Source: Rhodopseudomonas telluris | GTDB lineage: Bacteria > Pseudomonadota > Alphaproteobacteria > Rhizobiales > Xanthobacteraceae | Assembly: GCF_042432815.1 (NCBI RefSeq) | Contig: NZ_JBHLWM010000011.1 | Location: forward strand, 86,057-150,056 | DNA length: 64,000 nucleotides | Direction: 5' to 3' | Shown: positions 49,419 through 57,935 of the stretch, in pieces | Layout of the letters: each line of letters opens with the position of its first letter | How positions within the stretch are numbered: position 1 is the first letter of the stretch | Made by a program: the position numbers and the translations under genes | The notes under the pieces: generated by a model | Database searches by the model: none | Told to the model about the DNA's origin: nothing | The model's input: the letters and a program-made list of their open reading frames with translations, nothing else

Positions 49419-50438
49419 TTAGTAGTGATCCTCGAAGCGCTTGGCGAGCTCGTCGATGTTCTCCGGCGGCCAGCCCGGCACTTCCATGCCGAGATGCAGG
49501 CCCATCTGCGCCAGCACTTCCTTGATCTCGTTCAGCGACTTGCGGCCGAAGTTCGGGGTGCGGAGCATTTCGGCTTCCGACTTCTGCACCAGGTCGCCGA
49601 TGTAGACGATGTTGTCGTTCTTCAGGCAGTTCGCCGAACGCACCGACAGCTCGAGCTCGTCCACCTTCTTGAGGAAGGCCGGGTTGAAGGCCAGATCCGG
49701 GATGATCTCCTGGGTGACTTCCTTGCGGGGCTCTTCGAAGTTGACGAAGACGTTGAGCTGATCCTGCAGGATGCGGGCCGCATAGGCGACCGCGTCTTCC
49801 GGCGTGATCGCGCCGTTGGTCTCGACCGTCATGGTCAGCTTGTCGTAGTCGAGGATCTGGCCCTCACGGGTGTTCTCGACCTTGTACGACACCTTGCGGA
49901 CCGGCGAGTACAGGCTGTCGACCGGGATCAGGCCGATCGGCGCGTCTTCCGGACGGTTACGCTCGGCGGCGACGTAGCCCTTGCCGGTGTTGACCGTGAA
50001 TTCCATGCGGATCTCTGCGCCCTCGTCGAGGGTGCAGAGCTGCAGGTCGGGGTTCAGCACGACGATGTCGCCGACGGTCTGGATGTCGGCGGCCGTGACG
50101 GCGCCCGGCCCCTGCTTCTTGATGACCATCCGCTTCGGGCCTTCGCCCTGCATCTTCAGCGAGATGTCCTTGATGTTGAGCACGATGTCGGTGACGTCCT
50201 CGCGGACGCCGGCGATCGAGGAGAACTCGTGCAGCACACCGTCGATGTGGACCGACTGCACCGCCGCGCCCTGCAGCGACGACAGCAGAACGCGCCGCAG
50301 CGCGTTGCCGAGCGTCTGACCGAAGCCGCGCTCGAGCGGCTCGGCGACCAGCGTCGCGAACTTGGTCGCATCGCTGCCCGGGGTCACCTGAAGCTTGTTC
50401 GGTCGAATGAGTTCTTGCCAATTCTTCTGGATCGTCAC
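49419..50438 (-). CDS. rpoA: RNA polymerase alpha subunit
   Basis: 339 residues. The N-terminal domain (FGQTLGNALRRVLLSSLQGAAV) assembles the polymerase; the C-terminal domain (ELELSVRSANCLKNDNIVYIGDL, LRTPNFGRKSLNEIKEVL) contacts UP elements and activators. The start is a GTG at 50438 (MTIQKNWQELIRPNKL), as in relatives, with AGGAAGG upstream; the frame is open eight codons further without support. It is co-transcribed with rpsM, rpsK and rplQ. Confidence 0.97.
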   Translation of the reverse strand: MTIQKNWQELIRPNKLQVTPGSDATKFATLVAEPLERGFGQTLGNALRRVLLSSLQGAAVQSVHIDGVLHEFSSIAGVREDVTDIVLNIKDISLKMQGEGPKRMVIKKQGPGAVTAADIQTVGDIVVLNPDLQLCTLDEGAEIRMEFTVNTGKGYVAAERNRPEDAPIGLIPVDSLYSPVRKVSYKVENTREGQILDYDKLTMTVETNGAITPEDAVAYAARILQDQLNVFVNFEEPRKEVTQEIIPDLAFNPAFLKKVDELELSVRSANCLKNDNIVYIGDLVQKSEAEMLRTPNFGRKSLNEIKEVLAQMGLHLGMEVPGWPPENIDELAKRFEDHY

Positions 50439-50575
50439 TGTGTCACCTTCCTGGCCAGTCAATCGCCGCCGAAAATCAAAGGCGCGGTCGTCACTAGCAT
50501 TGGAAACTGCGGATCAATCCGCGCCAAAGTATCGAAAACGTTCGCGGGCGGCACATGGCCACCCGCGAGAGAAAA

Positions 50576-50965
50576 TCACACCCGGCGGCGCTTGCGCGGC
50601 CGGCAGCCGTTGTGCGGAATGGTCGTCACGTCGCGGATCGAGGTCACCGTGAAGCCGGCGGCCTGCAGCGCGCGCAGCGCCGACTCACGACCCGAACCCG
50701 GGCCCGCCACCTCGACCTCGAGGGTGCGCATGCCGTGCTCCTGCGCCTTCTTGGCGACGTCCTCGGCCGCGACCTGCGCGGCGTAAGGGGTCGACTTGCG
50801 CGAGCCCTTGAAGCCCATCGTGCCGGCGGACGACCAGGCAATCGCATTGCCCTGCGCGTCGGTGATGGTGATGGTCGTGTTGTTGAACGACGAGTTCACA
50901 TGCGCAATGCCCGAGGCGATGTTCTTGCGCTCGCGGCGGCGAATGCGGCCGGCTTCCTTAGCCAT
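50576..50965 (-). CDS. rpsK: 30S ribosomal protein S11
   Basis: 129 residues; family core SGIAHVNSSFNNTTITITD and GPGSGRESALRALQAAG, C-terminus IPHNGCRPRKRRRV. S11 sits on the platform of the small subunit near the mRNA exit. It is 126 bp downstream of rpsM and 137 bp upstream of rpoA, both gaps unusually wide for this operon. Confidence 0.97.
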   Translation of the reverse strand: MAKEAGRIRRRERKNIASGIAHVNSSFNNTTITITDAQGNAIAWSSAGTMGFKGSRKSTPYAAQVAAEDVAKKAQEHGMRTLEVEVAGPGSGRESALRALQAAGFTVTSIRDVTTIPHNGCRPRKRRRV

Positions 50966-51091
50966 GGTCTACCTTTCCTGAGATCTCAACGCCGCCGTAA
51001 CACCAGCGGCTCCACCGAAACCACGAATGACGAAAAGCGGATGGCGATAGGATTCCCCCACCGGCCGCCCGCTTTCCGCAATTCGCAAAAC

Positions 51092-51460
51092 TTACTTCTT
51101 CTTGCCAGCGATCGCCTTCGCCGGACCCTTACGGGTACGCGCGTTGGTGTGAGTGCGCTGACCACGCACCGGCAGACCGCGGCGATGGCGCAGGCCGCGA
51201 TAACAGCCGAGGTCCATCAGGCGCTTGATGTTCATGCCGGTCTCGCGACGCAGGTCGCCTTCCACGAGGTAATCGCGGTCGATCACTTCGCGGATCTGAA
51301 GAACCTCGGCGTCGCTGAGCTGATTGACGCGACGCTCGACAGGGATCTTCACCTTCTCCAGGATGTCGGCCGCGTTCTTCTGGCCGATGCCATGGATGTA
51401 CTGAAGCGCGATCAGCACGCGCTTGTTGGTCGGGATATTCACGCCGGCAATACGGGCCAC
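51092..51460 (-). CDS. rpsM: 30S ribosomal protein S13
   Basis: 122 residues; MARIAGVNIPTNKRVLIALQ, RRETGMNIKRLMDLGCYRG and the basic tail GQRTHTNARTRKGPAKAI. S13 bridges the subunits and contacts P-site tRNA. The start is a GTG at 51460 with AGGAG 8 nt upstream; the frame stays open six codons further 5'. It is the first gene after the promoter at 51607-51635. Confidence 0.97.
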   Translation of the reverse strand: MARIAGVNIPTNKRVLIALQYIHGIGQKNAADILEKVKIPVERRVNQLSDAEVLQIREVIDRDYLVEGDLRRETGMNIKRLMDLGCYRGLRHRRGLPVRGQRTHTNARTRKGPAKAIAGKKK

Positions 51461-51606
51461 AGACTTCTCTCCTGTCACCGACCGTCCGGCCGGCTGATAT
51501 TTTGCTATCTCGGGCTGGCGTTCACAAACGCGAACACGACGCCATCCCCTGCTCTTCTTTCGGGGCCCGGCATCGTCTGAAACCTATCCGACGGGATATC
51601 GGGCCT

Positions 51607-51635
51607 TATTAAAGGATTCTGTTGCGTTTCGTCAA
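51607..51635 (-). promoter_or_regulatory. Probable sigma70-type promoter of the alpha operon
   Basis: On the minus strand TTGACG (51635-51630), 17 bp, then TTAATA (51612-51607). This is close to the -35/-10 consensus with optimal spacing. It lies in the 187-bp gap between adk and rpsM, so rpsM-rpsK-rpoA-rplQ can be transcribed separately from the S10-spc operon. The transcript would have a leader of about 140 nt before the rpsM GTG. Confidence 0.75.
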
Positions 51636-51647
51636 CCGAATCCAGGT

Positions 51648-52742
51648 TCAAGATCTCTTTTTCGTGACCGCCTTGGACGCCTTGGCGGCCTTCTTCGGGG
51701 CCTTCTTGGCGACCGCCTTGGACTTGGCGGCCTTGGACTTCGCGGCCTTGGGCGCCTTCTTGGCGGCCTTCGCCTTCGCCGCCTTGGGCGCCGCCGACTT
51801 GGTCGCCTTCACGGCCTTTTTGCCAGACTTCTGAAGGGCTTTCGCCGCCTTCTTCACGCCGGCTTTCGCTGCCGATTTGGCCTTCTTGGCGGACGCCGGC
51901 TTAGCCGAAGCCTTCGCGGCAGCTGCCTTTTTGGTCGAAGCCGGCTTGCTAACCGCCTTCTTGGTCGAGGCTTTTTTCCCCAAGCCCGTCTTCGCGGCCG
52001 ACTTGCCGGCGCCGGTCTTGGCAGCCTTGGCCTTGCCAGGCTTGGCCTTGACAGCCTTGGCCTCAGCAACCTTGGCCTTGGCGGCCTTGCCGCCCGACTT
52101 CTTGGCCGAACGCTTGTTGGCGGTCGCGGTCTTGGCGGCCTTTTTCTGGTCCGCCTCGGCGACGGCAGCCAGGACCCGGCCGATCTCGCGGGTGACTTCG
52201 TCGATGGTCATCATGCCGTCGACCGTCAGCAGCTTGCGCTTCTCCGAGTAGTACTCGACAAGCGGCTCGGTCTGGGCCCGATAGGCGGCCAGACGCTTGG
52301 CCAGCGCCTCGGCGTTGTCGTCGGCGCGCGGCTCCTCGCCCCTCGCCCGCATCTCGGCAACACGCGTCTCGACGCGCGCCAGCAGCGCGCTCTCGTTGAC
52401 GCGCAGTTCGACGACGGCGTCGAGCGACAGCTTCTTGTCCTTGAGCAGCGCATCGAGCGCCTCGGCCTGCGGCACGGTGCGCGGGAAGCCGTCGAGGATG
52501 AAGCCGTTGGCGGCGTCATCCTGCTCGATGCGGTCCGAGATGATACCGATCACCACCTCGTCCGGCACCAGCCCGCCGCTGGCCATGATGTCCTTGGCCT
52601 TGAGGCCGACCGGCGTGCCGGCCGCCACGGCAGCGCGCAGCATGTCTCCGGTGGAGAGCTGGACGATGCCGAACTGCTGGACCAGTCGCGCGGCCTGCGT
52701 TCCCTTGCCCGCCCCCGGCGGCCCGAGAAGGATCAGTCTCAT
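51648..52742 (-). CDS. adk: Adenylate kinase with a Lys/Ala-rich C-terminal tail
   Basis: 364 residues. Residues 1 to about 198 are a complete adenylate kinase (ATP + AMP to 2 ADP): P loop GPPGAGKGT, AMP site STGDMLR and DGFPRT, and the short LID form without zinc Cys. Residues 199-364 are almost only Lys, Ala, Ser, Thr, Pro, Gly and Val in repeats such as KKAAKAK, KSAAKAG and KPASTKKA, with one Glu and no aromatic residue. This resembles histone H1-like nucleoid tails. Normal bacterial enzymes end near 190-220 residues. The start overlaps the secY stop by 4 nt (ATGA). The tail may bind nucleic acid or ribosomes; this is inference. Confidence 0.93.
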   Translation of the reverse strand: MRLILLGPPGAGKGTQAARLVQQFGIVQLSTGDMLRAAVAAGTPVGLKAKDIMASGGLVPDEVVIGIISDRIEQDDAANGFILDGFPRTVPQAEALDALLKDKKLSLDAVVELRVNESALLARVETRVAEMRARGEEPRADDNAEALAKRLAAYRAQTEPLVEYYSEKRKLLTVDGMMTIDEVTREIGRVLAAVAEADQKKAAKTATANKRSAKKSGGKAAKAKVAEAKAVKAKPGKAKAAKTGAGKSAAKTGLGKKASTKKAVSKPASTKKAAAAKASAKPASAKKAKSAAKAGVKKAAKALQKSGKKAVKATKSAAPKAAKAKAAKKAPKAAKSKAAKSKAVAKKAPKKAAKASKAVTKKRS

Positions 52743-54070
52743 TTCTTGCGCCCCCGCAACTTCGACTTCCGGATCAAGCCTTCATACTGGTGCGCCAGCA
52801 GATAGCCCTGAACCTGGGCCACGGTATCCATCGTCACGCTGACCACGATCAGGAGCGACGTTCCGCCGAAATAGAACGGCACCGAGGCGTAGGAAATCAG
52901 GACTTCCGGGATCAGACAGACGATCGCCAGGTAGATCGCGCCGACGACGGTGATGCGGGTCAGCACGTAGTCGATGTATTCGGCGGTCCGCTCGCCCGGC
53001 CGGATGCCCGGAATGAAGCCGCCGTGCTTCTTCAAGTTGTCGGCGGTCTCGGTCGGGTTGAACACGATCGCCGTGTAGAAGAACGCGAAGAACAGGATCA
53101 TCGCGATGTAGAACAGCAGGAACAGCGGACGGCCGTGGCCGAACTGCGTCACGATCCACTGGAACCACTCCGGGCCGGTGCCCGAATTGAAGCTCGCGAT
53201 CGTGGTCGGCAGCAGCAGCAGCGACGATGCGAAGATCGGCGGGATCACGCCCGAGGTGTTGAGTTTCAGCGGCAGATGCGAGGACTGGCCCTCGAACATC
53301 TTGTTGCCGACCTGACGCTTCGGATACTGGATCAGCAGCCGGCGCTGGGCGCGTTCCATGAACACGATGAAGGCGATCACGACGACGGCCATCACCAGCA
53401 CGACCAGGATCAGGCCCGTCGACAGCGCGCCCTGACGGCCGAGCTCGAGCATGTTGGCCAGAGCGGACGGCAGCTCGGCGACGATGCCGGCCAGAATGAT
53501 CAGCGAAATGCCGTTGCCGATGCCGCGCGAGGTGATCTGCTCACCAAGCCACATCAGGAACATCGTGCCGCCGGTCAGCGTGATCGCGGTCGACAGCAGG
53601 AAGAACGGGCCCGGCTCCGCCACCACATTGCCGGCGCCCTGCAGGCCGACGGCGATGCCGTAGGACTGGAACGCAGCCAGGATGACGGTGAGATAACGGG
53701 TGTACTGATTGAGCGTCTTGCGGCCGCTCTCGCCTTCCTTCTTCAGCGCCTCGAGCTGCGGCGACACCGTGGTCAGCAGCTGCACGATGATCGATGCCGA
53801 GATGTACGGCATGATGTTGAGCGCGAAGATCGCCATGCGGTGGATGCCACCGCCGGCGAACATGTTGAACATGCCGAGGATGCCGCCGGCCTGGGAGCGG
53901 AACACCTGCTCCCACACGGTCGGATCGATGCCAGGCAGCGGAATGTAGGTGCCGAGGCGATAGACCAGAAGCGCACCGAGCGTGAACCAGATCCGCTTCT
54001 TCAGTTCTTCGGCTTTACCCAGCGCCGAAAAATTGAGATTCGCCGCAAGTTGTTCCGCTGCTGAGACCAT
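52739..54070 (-). CDS. secY: Protein translocase subunit SecY
   Basis: 443 residues with ten membrane helices forming the Sec channel. Typical segments: YIPLPGIDPTVWEQ at the N-terminus, NMFAGGGIHRMAIFALNIMPYISASI (helix 2), NPTETADNLKKHGGFIPGIRPGE (cytoplasmic loop) and QYEGLIRKSKLRGRKK at the C-terminus. Normal length. It is the penultimate gene of the spc block, 147 bp after rplO and overlapping adk. Confidence 0.97.
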   Translation of the reverse strand: MVSAAEQLAANLNFSALGKAEELKKRIWFTLGALLVYRLGTYIPLPGIDPTVWEQVFRSQAGGILGMFNMFAGGGIHRMAIFALNIMPYISASIIVQLLTTVSPQLEALKKEGESGRKTLNQYTRYLTVILAAFQSYGIAVGLQGAGNVVAEPGPFFLLSTAITLTGGTMFLMWLGEQITSRGIGNGISLIILAGIVAELPSALANMLELGRQGALSTGLILVVLVMAVVVIAFIVFMERAQRRLLIQYPKRQVGNKMFEGQSSHLPLKLNTSGVIPPIFASSLLLLPTTIASFNSGTGPEWFQWIVTQFGHGRPLFLLFYIAMILFFAFFYTAIVFNPTETADNLKKHGGFIPGIRPGERTAEYIDYVLTRITVVGAIYLAIVCLIPEVLISYASVPFYFGGTSLLIVVSVTMDTVAQVQGYLLAHQYEGLIRKSKLRGRKK

Positions 54071-54188
54071 GTCCGGCTTTCTCCCGCGCTACTCGTCCCA
54101 AGGCCGCCGGATGCAGACGGCCGAGTCAGCGCCGGGCATCAATTTGGTGCGCAACTAACGAAAAATCCACCATCCCGGCAAGGCCGGC

Positions 54189-54212
54189 GCCCGCTTTCGC
54201 GGGCGATGACGG
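54189..54212. repeat. Hairpin CGCCCGC/GCGGGCG, family F relative
   Basis: Perfect 7-bp stem with a GAAA tetraloop on the minus strand, followed on the plus strand by ATGACGG, the same ending as in the family F repeat at 48653-48750. It lies just after rplO (stop at 54218) inside the operon, in front of secY. Confidence 0.7.
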
Positions 54213-54217
54213 CAATT

Positions 54218-54703
54218 TTACGCAGCCTCGCCTTCGTCCTTCTTCGGCGCGAGAATCTTGACCGAGCCGCCGGCCTTCTCGACCGCCTCGATCGCCGACT
54301 TGGTGGCGCCGTGGACTTCGATGTTCAGCTTGCTGGTGATCTCACCACGGCCGAGCAGACGCACGCCGTCGCGCGAACGACGCAGCACGCCGGCCTCGAC
54401 CAGCGCGGCGGCATCGATCACCTTGCCGGCGTCGATCGCCTTGGCATCAACGGCTTCCTGAAGACGGTCGAGATTGATCTCGGCGAATTCCAGCCGGAAG
54501 ATGTTGTTGAAGCCGCGCTTCGGCAGGCGACGATGCAGCGGCATCTGGCCGCCTTCGAAGCCCTTGATGCGCACGCCCGAACGCGCGGTCTGGCCCTTGC
54601 CGCCACGGCCGCCGGTCTTGCCCTTGCCGGAGCCGATGCCACGGCCGATGCGCATGCGCTTCTTGCGCGCGCCCGGATTGTCGGAGATCTCGTCGAGCTT
54701 CAT
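54218..54703 (-). CDS. rplO: 50S ribosomal protein L15
   Basis: 161 residues; MKLDEISDNPGARKKRMRIG and the Gly-rich loop GKGKTGGRGGKGQTARSG are typical, with GGQMPLHRRLPKRGF after it. A late assembly protein of the large subunit. The stop is followed by a hairpin that could lower readthrough into secY. Confidence 0.97.
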   Translation of the reverse strand: MKLDEISDNPGARKKRMRIGRGIGSGKGKTGGRGGKGQTARSGVRIKGFEGGQMPLHRRLPKRGFNNIFRLEFAEINLDRLQEAVDAKAIDAGKVIDAAALVEAGVLRRSRDGVRLLGRGEITSKLNIEVHGATKSAIEAVEKAGGSVKILAPKKDEGEAA

Positions 54704-54715
54704 CGCCCTACCCTC

Positions 54716-54910
54716 TTACTTCTCGTCGACGACGCGAACGAGGTGTTGCACCTTGGCGATCATGCCGCGAACCTCAGGCGTATCCTGAAGCTCGGTGACC
54801 CGGCCGATCTTGTTGAGCTTGAGGCCGACCAGCGTCGCACGCTGCGAGGAATGGCGCCGAATGGGGCTGCCGATCTGCTCGACCTTGATCATGTTTGCGG
54901 CCTTGGCCAT
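54716..54910 (-). CDS. rpmD: 50S ribosomal protein L30
   Basis: 64 residues; IKVEQIGSPIRRHSSQRATL and the family ending DTPEVRGMIAKVQHLVRV. The ATG at 54910 is used, with GGAGTG 6 nt upstream; a GTG nine bases earlier lies within that site. Twelve bp before rplO. Confidence 0.96.
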   Translation of the reverse strand: MAKAANMIKVEQIGSPIRRHSSQRATLVGLKLNKIGRVTELQDTPEVRGMIAKVQHLVRVVDEK

Positions 54911-54961
54911 CGTCTTCACTCCAGATCGCGTCTTGTGTCAGCGTGATCGCGCGATCACGTG

Positions 54962-55534
54962 TTATTCGGCAACCACTTCCGCGTCGCCACCGACACGGCG
55001 GGACTGCAGGGTGGAAACCTTGATGTTGCGGCGAGCCGCGACCGAACGCGGCGAGTCCAGATGCTTCAGCGCGTCGAAGGTGGCGCGAACCATGTTGTAC
55101 GGGTTCGACGAACCGATCGACTTCGCCACCACGTCCTGGATGCCGAGCGTCTCGAACACCGCGCGCATCGGGCCGCCGGCGATGATGCCGGTACCCGCCG
55201 GAGCGGCGCGCAGATAGACACGACCGGCGCCGTGACGGCCGGCGATGTCGTGATGCAGCGTGCGGCCTTCGCGCAGCGCGACGCGGGTCAGGTTGCGCTT
55301 CGCCGACTCGGTAGCCTTGCGGATCGCTTCCGGAACTTCGCGCGCCTTGCCGTGGCCGAACCCGACCCGGCCCTTCTGATCGCCGATCACGACCAGCGCC
55401 GCAAAACCGAAGCGCTTACCGCCCTTGACGACCTTCGCCACACGATTGATGTGCACGAGCTTGTCGACGAACTCGCTGTCGCGCTCCTCGCGATTGCTCC
55501 GTTCGCGTCCACCGCGTTCGCGTTCACCTGCCAT
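54962..55534 (-). CDS. rpsE: 30S ribosomal protein S5
   Basis: 190 residues. N-terminal dsRBD-like domain with KGGKRFGFAALVVIGDQKGRV and C-terminal domain GAGRVYLRAAPAGTGIIAG. S5 contributes to decoding accuracy. The first ~20 residues are Arg/Glu-rich. The ATG at 55534 is the conserved start; an ATG 4 codons upstream is less likely. Confidence 0.96.
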   Translation of the reverse strand: MAGERERGGRERSNREERDSEFVDKLVHINRVAKVVKGGKRFGFAALVVIGDQKGRVGFGHGKAREVPEAIRKATESAKRNLTRVALREGRTLHHDIAGRHGAGRVYLRAAPAGTGIIAGGPMRAVFETLGIQDVVAKSIGSSNPYNMVRATFDALKHLDSPRSVAARRNIKVSTLQSRRVGGDAEVVAE

Positions 55535-55594
55535 GGTGTTTTCCAATCCTTGCGAGGCCGGGGCCCCGATCCTGGTATCCGTTCAATTCGAAAA

Positions 55595-55957
55595 TTAGAA
55601 GCTCAGTCCGCCTTCGCGAGCCGCATCCGCCAGCGCCTTGACGCGCCCGTGATACAGATAGCCGCCGCGATCGAACACGACTTCCTTGACTCCTTGCTTC
55701 ACCGCGCGCTCGGCGACCAGCTTGCCGACCGCCTTCGCCGCGTCGATGTTCGCGCCGGTGTTGCCGGCCTCGCGCAGCGTCTTCTCCAGCGACGAGGCCG
55801 AAGCCAGCGTCTCGCCCTTCAGGTCGTCGATGACCTGGGCGTAGATGTGCTTCGACGAGCGGAAAATCGACAACCGCGGGCGACCATTGGCGGTGCGCCG
55901 CAGTGCGATCCTAACCCGAGTCTTGCGCCGGGCGTTCGTGACATTCAACTTCGACAT
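55595..55957 (-). CDS. rplR: 50S ribosomal protein L18
   Basis: 120 residues; NGRPRLSIFRSSKHIYAQVIDD and VVFDRGGYLYHGRVKALADAAREGGL are the 5S rRNA-binding core and C-terminus of L18. Normal length; 12 bp after rplF. Confidence 0.97.
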   Translation of the reverse strand: MSKLNVTNARRKTRVRIALRRTANGRPRLSIFRSSKHIYAQVIDDLKGETLASASSLEKTLREAGNTGANIDAAKAVGKLVAERAVKQGVKEVVFDRGGYLYHGRVKALADAAREGGLSF

Positions 55958-55969
55958 GACCCGGCTCCG

Positions 55970-56503
55970 TTACTTCTTCTTGCCTTCCTTGCGGAAGATG
56001 AACTCGTCGGAATAGCGCACGCCCTTGCCCTTGTAGGGCTCCGGCGGACGATAGTCGCGGATCTCGGCTGCGACCTGACCGACCTTCTGCGGGTCGATGC
56101 CGGCGACGTTGATCTCGGTCGGCTTCGGCACCGTGATGGTGATCCCTTCCGGGATGTCGTAGAGCACGTCGTGGCTGTAGCCGAGCGCGAGCTGCAGCTT
56201 CTTGCCCTGTAGCGCGGCGCGATAACCGACGCCGGTGATCTCGAGCTTCTTCTCGAAGCCCTTGGTCACACCCTCGACCAGATTCGCGATCTGGGCGCGA
56301 GCCGTACCGTACAGCGCCTGGGCACGATTGGTCTCGTGCCGCGGCGCCACCTTCACCGAACCGTCCTCGAACTTGACGTCGACGTCGTCGTGCACGACGA
56401 ACTGAAGCTGACCCTTCGGCCCCTTCATCTTGACGGTCTGACCCTCGACGGTCGCCGTCACGCCGGACGGGACCGTGACGGGCTTCTTGCCAACGCGTGA
56501 CAT
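55970..56503 (-). CDS. rplF: 50S ribosomal protein L6
   Basis: 177 residues; MSRVGKKPVTVPSGVTATVE at the start and EPYKGKGVRYSDEFIFRKEGKK at the end are diagnostic. L6 lies near the sarcin-ricin loop and factor site. The 111-bp gap before it holds a strong hairpin (56585-56601), unusual inside the spc block. Confidence 0.97.
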   Translation of the reverse strand: MSRVGKKPVTVPSGVTATVEGQTVKMKGPKGQLQFVVHDDVDVKFEDGSVKVAPRHETNRAQALYGTARAQIANLVEGVTKGFEKKLEITGVGYRAALQGKKLQLALGYSHDVLYDIPEGITITVPKPTEINVAGIDPQKVGQVAAEIRDYRPPEPYKGKGVRYSDEFIFRKEGKKK

Positions 56504-56584
56504 GGTCGATCCTTTTTCAACCCTGCATCATCCGGCGTAACCACGCCCTGGACGATGCGTTAATTTCCATCTCTGTCGCGCGCC

Positions 56585-56601
56585 GGCCGGACCCTCCGGC
56601 C
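56585..56601. promoter_or_regulatory. Hairpin in the rpsH-rplF gap
   Basis: GGCCGGA and TCCGGCC, exact complements around a 3-nt loop, lie 14 bp after the rpsH stop in GC-rich sequence. No T run follows, so it is not a classical terminator; it may be a processing or feedback site in the spc transcript. Confidence 0.4.
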
Positions 56602-56614
56602 GCCGCGCCTGCGA

Positions 56615-57013
56615 TTAGAACACCGTGAACAGGACCTCGCCGCCGACATTGGCGTCGCGGGCGTCGTGATCGGCCATGATCCCCTTCGGGGTCGACAGCA
56701 CCGAAATGCCGAGGCCATTGTTGACGCGCGGCAGGTTCTTCACCGACGCATAAACCCGGCGGCCCGGACGCGACACGCGCTCGATCTCGCGGATCACCGG
56801 TTCGCCATCGAAATACTTCAGCTCGATCTCGAGCTCGCTGCGTCCCGACGGATGCTCGACGCTGGCGTAGCCACGGATGTAGCCCTCGCTCTTCAGCACT
56901 TCGAGAACGTTGGCGCGCATCTTCGAGCCCGGGGTCGAGACCTTGGACTTGGAGCGCATCTGCGCGTTGCGGATGCGGGTGATGAGATCGCTGATCGGAT
57001 CGTGCGTAGACAT
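56615..57013 (-). CDS. rpsH: 30S ribosomal protein S8
   Basis: 132 residues; DPISDLITRIRNAQMRSKSKV and the ending GLGISVLSTPKGIMADHDARDANVGGE-like segment are typical. S8 binds helix 21 of 16S rRNA and represses the spc operon in E. coli. Fifteen bp after rpsN. Confidence 0.97.
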   Translation of the reverse strand: MSTHDPISDLITRIRNAQMRSKSKVSTPGSKMRANVLEVLKSEGYIRGYASVEHPSGRSELEIELKYFDGEPVIREIERVSRPGRRVYASVKNLPRVNNGLGISVLSTPKGIMADHDARDANVGGEVLFTVF

Positions 57014-57028
57014 CTGACGACCCTCCCC

Positions 57029-57334
57029 TTACCAGCTCGACTTGACGAGGCCCGGAACCAGGCCCTTCGAACCCAGCTCGCGGATCGCGATACGGCTCAG
57101 CTTGTTGAGACGATAGACCGAGCGCGGACGACCGGTGACTTCGCAACGGTTGCGAATCCGGGTCGCCGACGAATTGCGCGGCATCTCGGCGAGCTTCAGG
57201 GTCGCCGCGAAACGCTCCTCCATCGGGAGGTTCTTGTCGGCGATGATGGCCTTCAGACGGGCGCGCTTCGGCGCCGCGTTCTCGCTCATCTTCCGCCGAC
57301 GATTGTTCTTCTCGATCGAACTCTTCTTTGCCAT
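57029..57334 (-). CDS. rpsN: 30S ribosomal protein S14 (zinc-independent form)
   Basis: 101 residues, the long C-minus form; only one Cys is present (RNRCEVTGRPRSVYRLNK), so no zinc ribbon. Ends VPGLVKSSW. This long form is normal for alphaproteobacteria. Confidence 0.97.
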   Translation of the reverse strand: MAKKSSIEKNNRRRKMSENAAPKRARLKAIIADKNLPMEERFAATLKLAEMPRNSSATRIRNRCEVTGRPRSVYRLNKLSRIAIRELGSKGLVPGLVKSSW

Positions 57335-57377
57335 GCCAGGCTCCTGGGTTTCCGCGTTTGAGAGGCTTGTCAGCGTC

Positions 57378-57935
57378 TCACTGCCGGAACGGGAAATTGA
57401 ATGCGGTCAACAGCGCGCGCGCTTCGTCGTTGGTGCGCGCCGTCGTGCAAACGGTGATGTCCATGCCCCACGACTCGCCAGTCTTGTCGAAGTCGATTTC
57501 GGGGAAAATGATGTGCTCCTTGATGCCGAGCGAATAGTTGCCGCGGCCGTCGAAGCTCTTCGGGTTCAGGCCGCGGAAGTCGCGAACGCGCGGCAGCGCG
57601 ACCGTGATCAGGCGATCGATGAACTCGTACATCTTGGCGCCGCGCAGCGTGACCTTGCAGCCGATCGGCTGGTTTTCACGCAGCTTGAAGGTCGAAATCG
57701 CGACGCGCGAATACGTCACGACCGCCTTCTGGCCGGCGATCAGCGACATGTCGGCCGCCGCCTGCTCCGCCTTCTTGCGATCGTTGACCGCTTCGCCGAC
57801 GCCCATGTTCAGCACGACCTTGTCGAGCTTCGGAACCTGCATGGCGTTGGCGTAACCGAACTTCTCGGTCAGCGCGGTGCGGATGCTCTTGTCGTATTCC
57901 GTGCGCAGGCGCGGAACGTATGCCGTCTCAGCCAT
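57378..57935 (-). CDS. rplE: 50S ribosomal protein L5
   Basis: 185 residues; VPKLDKVVLNMGVGEAVNDRK, GCKVTLRGAKMYEFIDRL and MDITVCTTARTNDEARALL. L5 binds 5S rRNA and the P-site tRNA. The start overlaps the end of rplX by 8 nt, so translation is coupled. Confidence 0.97.
   Translation of the reverse strand: MAETAYVPRLRTEYDKSIRTALTEKFGYANAMQVPKLDKVVLNMGVGEAVNDRKKAEQAAADMSLIAGQKAVVTYSRVAISTFKLRENQPIGCKVTLRGAKMYEFIDRLITVALPRVRDFRGLNPKSFDGRGNYSLGIKEHIIFPEIDFDKTGESWGMDITVCTTARTNDEARALLTAFNFPFRQ

Noticed and set aside
56517..57146. 209-codon minus-strand frame
   Set aside because: It overlaps rpsH and rpsN in another frame; both are certain ribosomal proteins.
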